Source of the DNA: Mesoflavibacter sp037029465
GTDB lineage: Bacteria > Bacteroidota > Bacteroidia > Flavobacteriales > Flavobacteriaceae
Assembly: GCF_037029465.1 (NCBI RefSeq)
Contig: NZ_JAYMEM010000030.1
Span: forward strand, 62,001 to 126,000
DNA length: 64,000 nt
Reading direction: 5' to 3'
In this document: piece by piece, positions 1 through 7,095 of the stretch
How positions within the stretch are numbered: the first letter of the stretch is position 1
Layout: each line of letters opens with the position of its first letter
Notes under the pieces: generated by a model
What the model was told of the DNA's origin: nothing
What the model saw: the letters and a program-made list of their open reading frames with translations, nothing else
Database searches by the model: none
Program-made: the position numbers and the translations under genes

Positions 1-253
1 TCTTTCCGTGTGCAGATAAAAAAGCCATGTTTTTGTTTTTGTTTTTAGAGAAAAAATCATCTATGTTATCATAATAAATAACATCTAAGTGCTGCCAATA
101 ATCTAAACCAGCACGTTTTAAACGTTTGTCTGTAAGTTCAAAACCAAAGGGTTTGACCAAGTGTAATTTACTACCAGATCCTAACGCTAATCTACCAATG
201 TTTCCTGTGTTATTTGGTATTTCAGGTTCTATTAAAACAATATTAAGCGACAT
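1..253 (-). CDS. trmL: tRNA (cytidine(34)-2'-O)-methyltransferase TrmL, partial
   Basis: The minus strand is open from an ATG at 251-253 to the window edge, giving about 84 codons. The N-terminus contains IVLIEPEIPNNTGNIGR, the signature of the TrmL branch of SPOUT methyltransferases, which 2'-O-methylate the wobble base of certain leucine tRNAs. The C-terminal trefoil knot that binds SAM lies outside the window. Its start overlaps the stop region of the upstream small membrane gene by 11 bases, so the two are probably cotranscribed. The call rests on the N-terminal motif; other SPOUT members lack this exact run. Confidence 0.88.
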   Translation of the reverse strand, partial: MSLNIVLIEPEIPNNTGNIGRLALGSGSKLHLVKPFGFELTDKRLKRAGLDYWQHLDVIYYDNIDDFFSKNKNKNMAFLSAHGK

Positions 254-467
254 TCTTTTTATTGATTTTTAAGATGAAAATTCTAATTAAAAGTACCCAA
301 GGAAATCCATGTAAAACAACATCAAACCAATCCACAGGTTGCATGCCTTTTGCACCACCAGCAATCCATTTTAGTTTTCCCCAAAGATGAGGCTCAGGAA
401 AAAAAGGAGCTAAACCAAGCGTTAAGCAGAGTAGTATTATTAAACGAAAATCATTAAGTAATTTCAT
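243..467 (-). CDS. small integral membrane protein (74 aa)
   Basis: This is a 74-residue protein with two hydrophobic stretches (about residues 8-22 and 48-67) separated by a polar segment containing LWGKLKWIAGGAKGM. It is probably a two-pass inner membrane protein. Similar short proteins occur next to trmL in Flavobacteriia, sometimes labelled RND-transporter-like, but it is far too short to be a transporter and I assign no function. The stop codon overlaps the start of trmL by 11 bases, which suggests translational coupling. Terminator T1 ends the transcript from upstream just before its start codon. Confidence 0.65.
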   Translation of the reverse strand: MKLLNDFRLIILLCLTLGLAPFFPEPHLWGKLKWIAGGAKGMQPVDWFDVVLHGFPWVLLIRIFILKINKKNVA

Positions 468-468
468 A

Positions 469-504
469 AAAAAAAAGCCTATTCTATCTTTTAAGAATAG
501 GCTT
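469..504 (-). terminator. intrinsic terminator
   Basis: An 11-bp perfect stem (AAGCCTATTCT at 475-485 pairing with 494-504) has an 8-base loop and, read on the minus strand, runs into a T tract (469-476). It ends transcription of the small ORF at 525-671. Confidence 0.8.
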
Positions 505-524
505 TAAATATAAATATTTACAGA

Positions 525-671
525 TTAACTGTTTGTTTTATTTTGCTGATTTTTGATTGTTTTTTCATCAATATCAAAATCGTTTGTTTCCAACTTTGTG
601 TTTCCTGTCGGATTAGTTGGATTGGTTTGTTCTTTTGTTCGTTTTAATTTTCTGTCGGCTATAATTCCCAT
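525..671 (-). CDS. hypothetical small hydrophilic protein (48 aa)
   Basis: A 48-codon frame runs from ATG (669-671) to TAA (525-527). It starts MGIIADRKLKRTKEQTNP and ends in a Lys/Asn/Gln-rich tail (DEKTIKNQQNKTNS). It is entirely polar with no signal peptide or membrane segment, and is probably disordered. A terminator lies directly downstream and none of the frame is covered by another gene, which is why I call it. I do not recognise the family, and it could be a chance frame. Confidence 0.45.
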   Translation of the reverse strand: MGIIADRKLKRTKEQTNPTNPTGNTKLETNDFDIDEKTIKNQQNKTNS

Positions 672-762
672 AATTTTTCTTTTTTTTGTTCAATTATAAT
701 TTAAGAAAAACAATGAGAAATTTTCATAAATCGTTGTTAAACAATTCTTTTAAGATGTTAAT

Positions 763-795
763 AAAAAAGCCTGCATAACTTATGCAGGCTTTTTT
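763..795. terminator. bidirectional intrinsic terminator
   Basis: A 15-bp arm (763-777) pairs perfectly with 781-795 around a 3-base loop. The core is GCCTGCATA, with A and T runs on the outside, so it works on both strands. It ends the DUF805 gene on the minus strand. Confidence 0.85.
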
Positions 796-813
796 TAATA
801 AAATGTTTAAATT

Positions 814-1221
814 TTATTCTACTGGTTTACCTATTTCGTTAATTTCTTCGTTTGTAGGGTTTTTTGGGTCAGGTCCGTATTGGTTTGCACCTTTGTTCCC
901 ATCAGTAGCTAGAAGGACTAAAAGCCAAATTCCTCCAATAAAAGGGATAAAAGCTATAAGAATCATCCAACCACTTTTGCCAATATCATGAAGTCTTCGA
1001 ATTGCTACAGCAAGTCCAGGAATAAAAACAGCAAGTCCATATATTCCATAAATTGGACCATATCCAATACCTTCAAAAGCTAAACCTAGGATGTTGTCTA
1101 AAACCATTGCTGCAATTGCAAAAATTATATTGAATAAAACAAACATCCAATACTCTTTACGTCTTGCTCTTCCTTCAAAATTTGCGTAATTATCTCTTAC
1201 GACTTTTAAATACCATTCCAT
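814..1221 (-). CDS. DUF805 family membrane protein
   Basis: This is a 135-residue protein. The N-terminal FEGRARRKEYWMF and the later RRLHDIGKSGWM are the hallmark motifs of the DUF805 (YhaH-like) inner membrane family. Three to four hydrophobic segments lie at about 25-45, 50-72 and 85-105, followed by a polar tail. The family's role is unknown. A good -7 element TATATTTG lies on the minus strand at 1259-1266, about 38 bases before the start codon and just downstream of trpA, so it probably has its own promoter although no terminator separates it from trpA. Confidence 0.9.
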   Translation of the reverse strand: MEWYLKVVRDNYANFEGRARRKEYWMFVLFNIIFAIAAMVLDNILGLAFEGIGYGPIYGIYGLAVFIPGLAVAIRRLHDIGKSGWMILIAFIPFIGGIWLLVLLATDGNKGANQYGPDPKNPTNEEINEIGKPVE

Positions 1222-1270
1222 AATGAAATATTTTAATTGGTTAGTGATTAATATAAACCAAATATAAATT

Positions 1271-2035
1271 TTAATTTTTAATAGATTTGATGAATTCTTC
1301 TATTTTATTAACATTGTTTTTTGATAAGTGCTTTATAAATGCACTTCCAATAATAGCGCCTTTAGCATAAGTTGTGGCTTGAGTAAAAGTATCGTTGTTA
1401 TTAATTCCGAAACCAACGATTTGCGGATTGTTAAGTTGCATATCTGCAATGCGCTTAAAATAATTGGTTTGCGTATCACCAAAACCTTTACTGCTTCCTG
1501 TAACACTCGCGCTACTAACCATATAAATAAATCCGTTTGAAATAGAATCTATAAATTTAATACGCTCTTTTGAGGTTTGAGGTGTAATTAAAAATACATT
1601 TATTAATCCGTACTTTTCAAAAGTACTTTTGTATTGTTCGTTATACACATCTACTGGCAAATCAGGAATTATTAATCCATCTATACCAATTTCTTGACAT
1701 TTTTTACAAAAAGCCTCAACACCATATTGCAACATCGGATTAAAATATCCCATAATAATTAATGGAATAGAAACGGTTTTTCTTACATCTTTTAATTGCT
1801 TAAAAAGCACTTCTGTAGTCATTCCGTTTTTTAAAGCTTCTGTAGAGCTTGCTTGTATGGTTGGTCCATCTGCTAAAGGATCGCTAAAAGGTAAACCTAT
1901 TTCGATCATATCTACACCACTTTCTTCTAAGTTTTGAATGATGGTTGTAGTATCATCTAAATTAGGATAACCGGCTGTAAAATATATAGATAAAAGCTTT
2001 TTGTCTTCGTTTAGTTTTTGGTTTATTTTGTTCAT
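1271..2035 (-). CDS. trpA: tryptophan synthase alpha subunit
   Basis: This is a TIM-barrel enzyme of 254 residues, slightly shorter than E. coli TrpA. It cleaves indole-3-glycerol phosphate to indole, which is channelled to TrpB. The catalytic Glu (E45 in MIEIGLPFSDPLADGP) and Asp (D56) are present, as are phosphate-binding segments near the C-terminus (VGFGI, GAIIGSAF). It is the last gene of the trp operon. Only 5 bases separate its start from a hairpin repeat (2041-2069), so the ribosome landing zone is inside inserted DNA; the effect on expression is unknown. Confidence 0.97.
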   Translation of the reverse strand: MNKINQKLNEDKKLLSIYFTAGYPNLDDTTTIIQNLEESGVDMIEIGLPFSDPLADGPTIQASSTEALKNGMTTEVLFKQLKDVRKTVSIPLIIMGYFNPMLQYGVEAFCKKCQEIGIDGLIIPDLPVDVYNEQYKSTFEKYGLINVFLITPQTSKERIKFIDSISNGFIYMVSSASVTGSSKGFGDTQTNYFKRIADMQLNNPQIVGFGINNNDTFTQATTYAKGAIIGSAFIKHLSKNNVNKIEEFIKSIKN

Positions 2036-2040
2036 TTTTC

Positions 2041-2384
2041 GTCACCCTGAACTTGTTTCAGGGTCGCATTTTTAAATTATTAAAGTTTTTAAAGTTGGGT
2101 TAGACTTTTTAATTAGATTTAATTTCCAGTCTTTATGCCAATTTTTTAATTGTTTTTCTCTTGCAATAGCTTGGTTGATGTCAGTAAATTTTTCAAAATA
2201 TATTAAATCTTTAAGATTGTATTTTCTTGTGAATTCAGAACCTATTCCATTTTGATGTTCAACTATTCTTTTGTGTAAATCATTAGTAACACCAATATAA
2301 AATGTTGTTCTGTATTTATTGGTCATTATATATGTGTAACTTGATTTCATAATTTGTGAGATGCTGAAACAAGTTCAGCATGAC
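2041..2384 (-). mobile_element. candidate minimal mobile element: GIY-YIG gene between inverted hairpin repeats
   Basis: This 344-bp unit is bounded by 28-29 base repeats in inverted orientation, each with GTCA at the outer end: 2041-2069 (GTCACCCTGAACTTG...) and 2357-2384 read on the minus strand (GTCATGCTGAACTTG...). Each arm is itself a hairpin. The ORF fills almost all the space between them. Removing the unit would leave trpB and trpA 6 bases apart, normal for this pair, so it looks inserted. No target-site duplication is visible. Mobility is an inference. Confidence 0.6.
2072..2350 (-). CDS. GIY-YIG nuclease family protein
   Basis: This is a 92-residue single-domain GIY-YIG protein of the UPF0213/UvrC-like type. 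The two signature tyrosines are in TYIM (Y7) and FYIGVTNDLHKR (Y18), with a conserved Arg at about 28, His at about 32 and a metal-binding Glu in the AREKQLKNW helix (about 65), so the active site looks intact. It has no DNA-binding extension, unlike homing endonucleases. It sits between trpB and trpA, where no such gene belongs, tightly framed by inverted repeats. The family is often multicopy in Bacteroidota. Its substrate is unknown; a role in spreading the flanking repeat is my hypothesis. Confidence 0.88.
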   Translation of the reverse strand: MKSSYTYIMTNKYRTTFYIGVTNDLHKRIVEHQNGIGSEFTRKYNLKDLIYFEKFTDINQAIAREKQLKNWHKDWKLNLIKKSNPTLKTLII

Positions 2385-2385
2385 G

Positions 2386-3573
2386 TTATAATTTAAAATG
2401 TTTAATATAAGTCTCTAAATCCTTATCGCCACGACCAGATAAACTAACCACAACAATATCATCAGGTTTAAATGTTTTTTGATCGAATACACCTAATGCG
2501 TGAGATGTTTCTATTGCAGGAATAATACCTTCTAATTGGCACAATTCTAAACCAGCTTGCATAGCTTGATTGTCTGTAATTGAAATAAATTCAGCGCGAC
2601 TAGTTTTATATAAATGCGCATGCATTGGTCCAACACCAGGATAATCTAAACCTGCCGAAATTGAATATGGCTCAGTAATTTGTCCATCTTTAGTCTGCAT
2701 TAATAAGGTTTTACTACCGTGAATGATGCCTTCCTTTCCTAACATAGAAGTAGCAGCACTTTCACCAGAGTCTACGCCTAAGCCAGCAGCCTCTACAGCT
2801 ATAAGTTTTACATTTTCATCATTTAAATAATGATAGTATGCACCTGCAGCATTACTACCTCCACCAACACAAGCAATAACATAATCTGGGTTTTCTGTAC
2901 CTTCTTTTTCTTTAAGCTGAAATTTAATTTCTTCTGAAACTATCGCTTGAAACTTAGCTACCATATCAGGATACGGATGAGGTCCAACAACACTACCAAT
3001 AATATAATGTGTGTCTACAGGATTATTTATCCAATCTCTAATAGCTTCGTTTGTGGCATCTTTTAGAGTTTTACTACCAGATGTTGCTGGTATAACAGTA
3101 GCGCCAAGCATTTTCATACGTGCTACGTTTGGAGCTTGTCTAGCAATGTCAACTTCACCCATATAAACAATACACTCTATGCCCATTAGTGCACAAACGG
3201 TAGCTGTTGCAACACCGTGTTGTCCAGCTCCAGTTTCGGCAATAATGCGTTTTTTACCTAAACGTTTTGCCATTAAAATTTGACCTATAGTATTGTTTAT
3301 TTTATGTGCGCCAGTATGGTTTAAATCTTCGCGTTTTAAATATATTTTAGTACTGTATTTTTCTGAAAGGCGTTTAGCAAAATACAATGGTGAAGGACGA
3401 CCAACATAGTCTTTTAACAATTGGTCAAATTCTGCTTTAAAAGAAGGTTCTGCCATTATTTTTAGATAGTTTTGACGTAATTCTTCTACGTTTGGATAGA
3501 GCATTTCTGGTATAAATGCACCTCCAAATTCTCCGTAATACCCTTTTTTGTTGATGTTGTAAGTTTTTTTCAT
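2386..3573 (-). CDS. trpB: tryptophan synthase beta subunit
   Basis: This is a PLP enzyme of 395 residues that condenses indole with serine to make tryptophan. The PLP lysine is K91 in HTGAHKINN. ETGAGQHG and the glycine-rich phosphate loop CVGGGSNAAG are present, and the C-terminal VSLSGRGDKD is typical. The length matches TrpB1. The stop codon (2386-2388) is one base from the edge of the GIY-YIG unit. Upstream, 8 bases separate its start from the double hairpin repeat at 3582-3650. Confidence 0.98.
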   Translation of the reverse strand: MKKTYNINKKGYYGEFGGAFIPEMLYPNVEELRQNYLKIMAEPSFKAEFDQLLKDYVGRPSPLYFAKRLSEKYSTKIYLKREDLNHTGAHKINNTIGQILMAKRLGKKRIIAETGAGQHGVATATVCALMGIECIVYMGEVDIARQAPNVARMKMLGATVIPATSGSKTLKDATNEAIRDWINNPVDTHYIIGSVVGPHPYPDMVAKFQAIVSEEIKFQLKEKEGTENPDYVIACVGGGSNAAGAYYHYLNDENVKLIAVEAAGLGVDSGESAATSMLGKEGIIHGSKTLLMQTKDGQITEPYSISAGLDYPGVGPMHAHLYKTSRAEFISITDNQAMQAGLELCQLEGIIPAIETSHALGVFDQKTFKPDDIVVVSLSGRGDKDLETYIKHFKL

Positions 3574-3581
3574 AAAACTTT

Positions 3582-3650
3582 GTCATTTCGACATGAGCAA
3601 AGCGATTGAGAAATCTCATTATGAGATGTCTCGACTGCGCTCGACATGAC
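3582..3650. repeat. paired inverted hairpin repeat (family 1), forms trpF 3' end
   Basis: Two arms face each other. The left arm begins GTCATTTCGACATGAGC and the right arm, read on the minus strand, begins GTCATGTCGAGCGCAG. Both reach a shared inner ATCTCAT. The outer GTCAT...ATGAC ends match those of the GIY-YIG unit, but there is no ORF inside. The stop codon of trpF (3619-3621) lies at the centre, so the last ten residues of TrpF are encoded by the right arm. Confidence 0.8.
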
Positions 3651-4284
3651 TTGTTAATTCTTTAAATGTTTTTAATTCTTCTATATTTTTTAATCCAGGT
3701 TTAATTTCAAATTTACTGTTGATGTCTATTGCGTAACAATATTTGGATTCTGGTTGGTTTAAGAATGATTTTATACTTTTTACCTCATTTAACCCGATGC
3801 CACCACTTAAAAAATAAGGTTTTGTTGATGGGTAATGCTTTAAAATTTCCCAATTGAATGTATACCCATTTCCGCCAGGTAATTTTCCTTTAGTATCGAA
3901 TAGAAAATAGTCGCAGACGTTTTCAAAAGGTTGTAAAACTGAAAAATCAAAATGGTCTTTTATTGAAAATACTTTGATGATTTCTACAGGATGAGATGCT
4001 GAATCAAGTTCAGCATGACGCAACTCGTTACAAAACTTTGGAGGTTCTTGTCCGTGTAATTGAATAACATCTAATTGGTGTGTTTCAATTTTATTCAAAA
4101 TAAATTCTAAAGAAGCGTCTACAAATACACCAACTTTTTTTATTGCTTTGGGTAATTCAGGAATAATTTCATTAAAAAAACGACTTGATTTTTCGTAGAA
4201 TATAAAACCCAAGTAATCAGGTTGCAAAGCAGCAACTTGAGTTATGTTGTCTTGGTATTTCATTCCGCAAACTTTTAGTTTCAT
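3619..4284 (-). CDS. trpF: phosphoribosylanthranilate isomerase with repeat-encoded insertion and tail
   Basis: This TIM-barrel isomerase has 221 residues, about 10-15 more than usual. The catalytic Cys is in KVCGMK, with the Asp in VFVD and LSGGIG and the phosphate site towards the C-terminus. Two stretches are foreign. RHAELDSASHP in mid-protein is encoded by a single hairpin repeat (3991-4019), inserted in frame between CNEL and VEIIKVFSI. The C-terminal SHVERSRDIS is encoded by the right arm of the repeat at 3582-3650. Core motifs are intact, so the protein is probably active. Its start overlaps trpC by 4 bases (ATGA). Confidence 0.93.
   Translation of the reverse strand: MKLKVCGMKYQDNITQVAALQPDYLGFIFYEKSSRFFNEIIPELPKAIKKVGVFVDASLEFILNKIETHQLDVIQLHGQEPPKFCNELRHAELDSASHPVEIIKVFSIKDHFDFSVLQPFENVCDYFLFDTKGKLPGGNGYTFNWEILKHYPSTKPYFLSGGIGLNEVKSIKSFLNQPESKYCYAIDINSKFEIKPGLKNIEELKTFKELTSHVERSRDIS
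3991..4019 (-). repeat. solo family 1 hairpin repeat inserted in frame in trpF
   Basis: This 29-base hairpin, read on the minus strand, begins GTCATGCTGAACTTGATTC and ends in CAT. It differs from the right repeat of the GIY-YIG unit at only about two positions. It encodes HAELDSASH. Its length plus flanking bases preserves the frame. Confidence 0.85.
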
Positions 4285-5066
4285 TTTTCTAAGTTTTGAA
4301 TAAACTGAGTAGCACTTTGACCTGGATTATCAGTTTTCATAAAATTTTCACCTATTAAAAAACCTTTGTAGCCAAATTGTTTTAATTCCTTAATGGCATC
4401 AACCGAGCTTATTCCGCTTTCAGATACTTTTACAAAGTCATTAGGTATAATTTCACTTAACGTTTTACTGGTTTGAAGAGAGACATCAAAAGTTTTTAAA
4501 TTTCGGTTATTAATGCCTAACATATCAATGCTTGGCATGATAGATTTATGTAATTCTTCTTCATTATGTACTTCTAACAAAACATCTAATTGAAGTTGTT
4601 TTGCTAATTCAGAATACAGCTTGATTTCTTTTTGTGAAAGAATAGCTGCAATTAGTAAAATAACATCTGAGCCATGTGCTTTTGCTTCGATAATTTGATA
4701 CTCGTCAATAATAAATTCTTTTCTCAATAATGGAATATTGCAGCTTGCTCTTGCAATTAATAAATCGTCTAAACTTCCGCCAAAATATTTACCGTCCGTT
4801 AATACAGACATTCCGCAAACACCAGCGTTTTCATAACCTTTTGCAACATCTTGTACATTCAGATTTTGATTGATGATTGCTTTTGATGGCGAGCGACGTT
4901 TATGTTCTGCAATAATACCTGAAGCGCTATTTTTTAATCGCTCTGTTAATGAAATGGTTTGTCTTTCAAATAGAATGGATTGTTCTAATTGATTGATAGG
5001 AATTAGTGATTTTTTTAAATCGACTTCTTTACGTTTGTCTGCTGTTATTTTATCTAAAATGTTCAT
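4281..5066 (-). CDS. trpC: indole-3-glycerol-phosphate synthase
   Basis: This 261-residue TIM barrel closes the ring of carboxyphenylamino-deoxyribulose phosphate to indole-3-glycerol phosphate. The catalytic lysines are in IIAEHKRRSPSK and LLRKEFI, GINNRNLKTF carries the Asn, and VSESGI and GFLIGENFM form the phosphate site. It is a single-domain enzyme, not fused to TrpF as in enterics. Its stop overlaps the trpF start by 4 bases. A 317-base gap upstream holds repeat A. Confidence 0.97.
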   Translation of the reverse strand: MNILDKITADKRKEVDLKKSLIPINQLEQSILFERQTISLTERLKNSASGIIAEHKRRSPSKAIINQNLNVQDVAKGYENAGVCGMSVLTDGKYFGGSLDDLLIARASCNIPLLRKEFIIDEYQIIEAKAHGSDVILLIAAILSQKEIKLYSELAKQLQLDVLLEVHNEEELHKSIMPSIDMLGINNRNLKTFDVSLQTSKTLSEIIPNDFVKVSESGISSVDAIKELKQFGYKGFLIGENFMKTDNPGQSATQFIQNLEK

Positions 5067-5081
5067 TATTTATCTTATTTA

Positions 5082-5350
5082 TTCATTTTGCCTTGATGCA
5101 AAACGAACCAAAAAATCATATCAAAATTAGGAGTTACTCACGAATACTAATTTAAATTTTTGTGTTCGTGAATGCTTTGCATTAGCTAAAGCATCATTCA
5201 CTTTCGGAATTTCGTGCTTAAAGCTACGCTTTGCATCTGCATTCCTTCATTCATTATTTCTGAATTTTGACGATTTCGACTATGTCGAAATTTAGGACTT
5301 GACTTTTTATAATGTTATTTTCTATTTCAATATATATTACCTTTTTTACT
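5082..5350. repeat. trp intergenic direct repeat, copy A
   Basis: The gap between trpD and trpC holds a sequence nearly identical to one between trpE and trpG (7096-7360). The best-matched core is 5185-5335 against 7194-7345, with only about three differences. Copy A carries about 50 extra bases at 5132-5184 that form a TCACGAA/TTCGTGA hairpin. A further inverted repeat TTTCGACTATGTCGAAA lies near 5277. No ORF is present. Confidence 0.85.
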
Positions 5351-5392
5351 AACAACTAACAACTAACAACTAACAACTAACAACTAACAACT
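5351..5392. repeat. heptamer tandem repeat (6 x AACAACT)
   Basis: There are six exact tandem copies of AACAACT (TTGTTAG on the coding strand). The trpD stop codon (TAG, 5384-5386) lies in the second unit from the gene end, and each following unit in that frame shift carries another TAG. It is likely prone to slippage. Confidence 0.9.
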
Positions 5393-6376
5393 TAACTCAA
5401 TTAACTTTTCTAAGCTTCGTTTTGCTGCTCCTGTACCTAAACTTTCTTTAGCCATAATAAAACCTTCTTGATGCGAAATTTGTTTCACAGTAGCAATAGC
5501 CAAACCAGCATTAGCACAAACGACGTCGTTTTGTGCTTTGGTGCCTTTTCCTGAAATTACTTTTTTGAAAATTTTTGCAGCATCTTCAACAGTATCTCCA
5601 CCAAAAATATCTGACGCTTCTATTTGATTAATATCTAAATCTGATGGATTTAAAAAGACTTCAGATTGATTAGTGATTATTTTTGTTGGTCCTGTTAAAG
5701 AAATTTCATCATAACCATCAATTGCATGGACGATACTGTAGTTTTTGTCGGTTTGTTGATATAAATAGCCATACAAGCGTTGTAATTCTAAACTAAAAAC
5801 ACCTACCATTTGGTTTTTTGGGAATGCAGGATTTACCATTGGTCCCAACATATTAAAAAAGGTTTTTACGCCTAATGCTTTACGGATAGGTCCAACATTT
5901 TTCATCGCTGGATGAAACAATGGAGCGTGCATCATACAAATTCCTGCTTCACCAACACAACGTTTTAAAGTCTCATTATCATTGGTGAATTTAACTCCTA
6001 AAGCTTCTAAAACATTAGATGATCCGGATGCGGAAGATACACCGTAATTACCGTGTTTTGCTACTTTTACGCCAGCACCTGCAGTTACAAAAGAAGCTAA
6101 TGTTGATATGTTAAATGTGTTTTTGCCATCTCCACCTGTACCACATAAATCAATGGTATTAAAATCTGATAAATCTACTGGAATACATAATTCTAGAAGT
6201 GCATCACGGAAACCTTGTAATTCTTCTAAAGTGATACTTCGCATCATGTAAACGGTTAAAAAAGATGCTATTTGACTTTGGTTATATAATCCTTCGGAAA
6301 TGTTTACCAATACTTGTTTAGCTTCTTCGGTTGTGATGCTTTCGTGGTTTATTAATCGGTTTAATATGTGTTTCAT
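5384..6376 (-). CDS. trpD: anthranilate phosphoribosyltransferase
   Basis: This is a 330-residue homodimeric enzyme that transfers phosphoribose from PRPP to anthranilate. The PRPP loop is DLCGTGGDGKNTFNIS, KHGNYGVSSASGS binds anthranilate and PRPP, and MHAPLFHPAMKNVGPIR is also typical. It is a stand-alone TrpD, not fused to TrpG. Its final residues (LSC) and stop codon lie in the heptamer tandem repeat. Downstream on the mRNA there is a conserved tail also seen after trpG and trpE. Confidence 0.97.
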   Translation of the reverse strand: MKHILNRLINHESITTEEAKQVLVNISEGLYNQSQIASFLTVYMMRSITLEELQGFRDALLELCIPVDLSDFNTIDLCGTGGDGKNTFNISTLASFVTAGAGVKVAKHGNYGVSSASGSSNVLEALGVKFTNDNETLKRCVGEAGICMMHAPLFHPAMKNVGPIRKALGVKTFFNMLGPMVNPAFPKNQMVGVFSLELQRLYGYLYQQTDKNYSIVHAIDGYDEISLTGPTKIITNQSEVFLNPSDLDINQIEASDIFGGDTVEDAAKIFKKVISGKGTKAQNDVVCANAGLAIATVKQISHQEGFIMAKESLGTGAAKRSLEKLIELSC

Positions 6377-6391
6377 TTTTATTACCTAATT

Positions 6392-6449
6392 GTCATACTG
6401 AGCTTGTCGAAGTATTTTTTTTGAGATTCTTCACTTCGTTCTGAATGAC
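6392..6449. repeat. paired inverted hairpin repeat (family 1) between trpG and trpD
   Basis: The left arm begins GTCATACTGAGCTTGTCGAA. The right arm, read on the minus strand, begins GTCATTCAGAACGAAGTG and reaches ATCTCA. The outer ends GTCAT...ATGAC face outwards exactly as in the GIY-YIG unit and the 3582-3650 copy, without an ORF. Confidence 0.8.
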
Positions 6450-6451
6450 AT

Positions 6452-6513
6452 TAACTTTTATGTTATATTTTTTAATTCAATATTTATTACTTTTTTGCTA
6501 ACTGCTAACTAAC
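6452..6513 (-). repeat. intercistronic tail after trpG (also after trpD and trpE)
   Basis: Read on the mRNA strand, the stop codon is followed by TTAGCAGTTAGC, then AAAAAAGTAATAAATATTGA, then an A-rich stretch ending near ATAACAT. The same order is found after trpD (5301-5392) and trpE (7309-7372). This copy lacks the longer 150-base core of repeats A and B. Confidence 0.7.
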
Positions 6514-7075
6514 TTTTCAACCAATTTTCTAAAATTTTCTTTCCGTAAGGAGTTAATACACTTTCAGGATGATATTGTACACCTTTTACATCATAAATTT
6601 TATGACGAAGGGACATGATTTGTCCGTTTTCATCAAAAGATGTTGCTTCTAAGCTTTCAGGTAAATTGCTATCTACAACCCAAGAGTGATATCTACCAAC
6701 TTCAATATTTTTTTCTAGACCTTCAAAAATTTTCTCGTCATCTACTGTAATGGTTACGTTTGTTGCTACACCGTGATATACATCATTTAGATTTATTAGT
6801 TTGCCACCAAAAACTTCTCCAATAGCTTGTTGACCCAAGCAAACGCCTAAAATACTTTTAGTTGGAGCATAGGTTTTTATTATGGCTTTTAACAAACCTG
6901 CTTCATCAGGTATGCCTGGTCCAGGAGAGAGTAAAATTTTATCAAAATCTTTGACTTCTTCTAGCGTAAGTTTGTCATTTCGTTTTACTGTTACATCACA
7001 ATTTAAGTCTTCTAAATAGTGAACTAGATTGTAAGTGAAACTGTCGTAATTATCTATAACTAATACTTTTTTCAT
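6509..7075 (-). CDS. trpG: anthranilate synthase glutamine amidotransferase subunit
   Basis: This 188-residue class I glutamine amidotransferase supplies ammonia to TrpE. The nucleophile is C79 in GVCLGQQAIGE, the oxyanion segment is LLSPGPGIPDEAG, and the His and Glu of the triad lie in GVQYHPESVLTPYGK. It could in principle also serve aminodeoxychorismate synthase, but its position between trpE and trpD argues for tryptophan synthesis. A 292-base gap with repeat B separates it from trpE. Confidence 0.96.
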   Translation of the reverse strand: MKKVLVIDNYDSFTYNLVHYLEDLNCDVTVKRNDKLTLEEVKDFDKILLSPGPGIPDEAGLLKAIIKTYAPTKSILGVCLGQQAIGEVFGGKLINLNDVYHGVATNVTITVDDEKIFEGLEKNIEVGRYHSWVVDSNLPESLEATSFDENGQIMSLRHKIYDVKGVQYHPESVLTPYGKKILENWLKS

Positions 7076-7095
7076 TTTTTGTTTTTTTACTAAAG

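Noticed and set aside
782..991. Plus-strand frame opposite DUF805
   Set aside because: It starts in a terminator and is antisense to a clear family gene.
3619..4284. trpF as a frameshifted pseudogene
   Set aside because: The odd residues come from in-frame repeats; motifs before and after are continuous and intact.
5351..5392. Possible CRISPR array
   Set aside because: The unit is 7 bases with no spacers; it is a simple tandem repeat.
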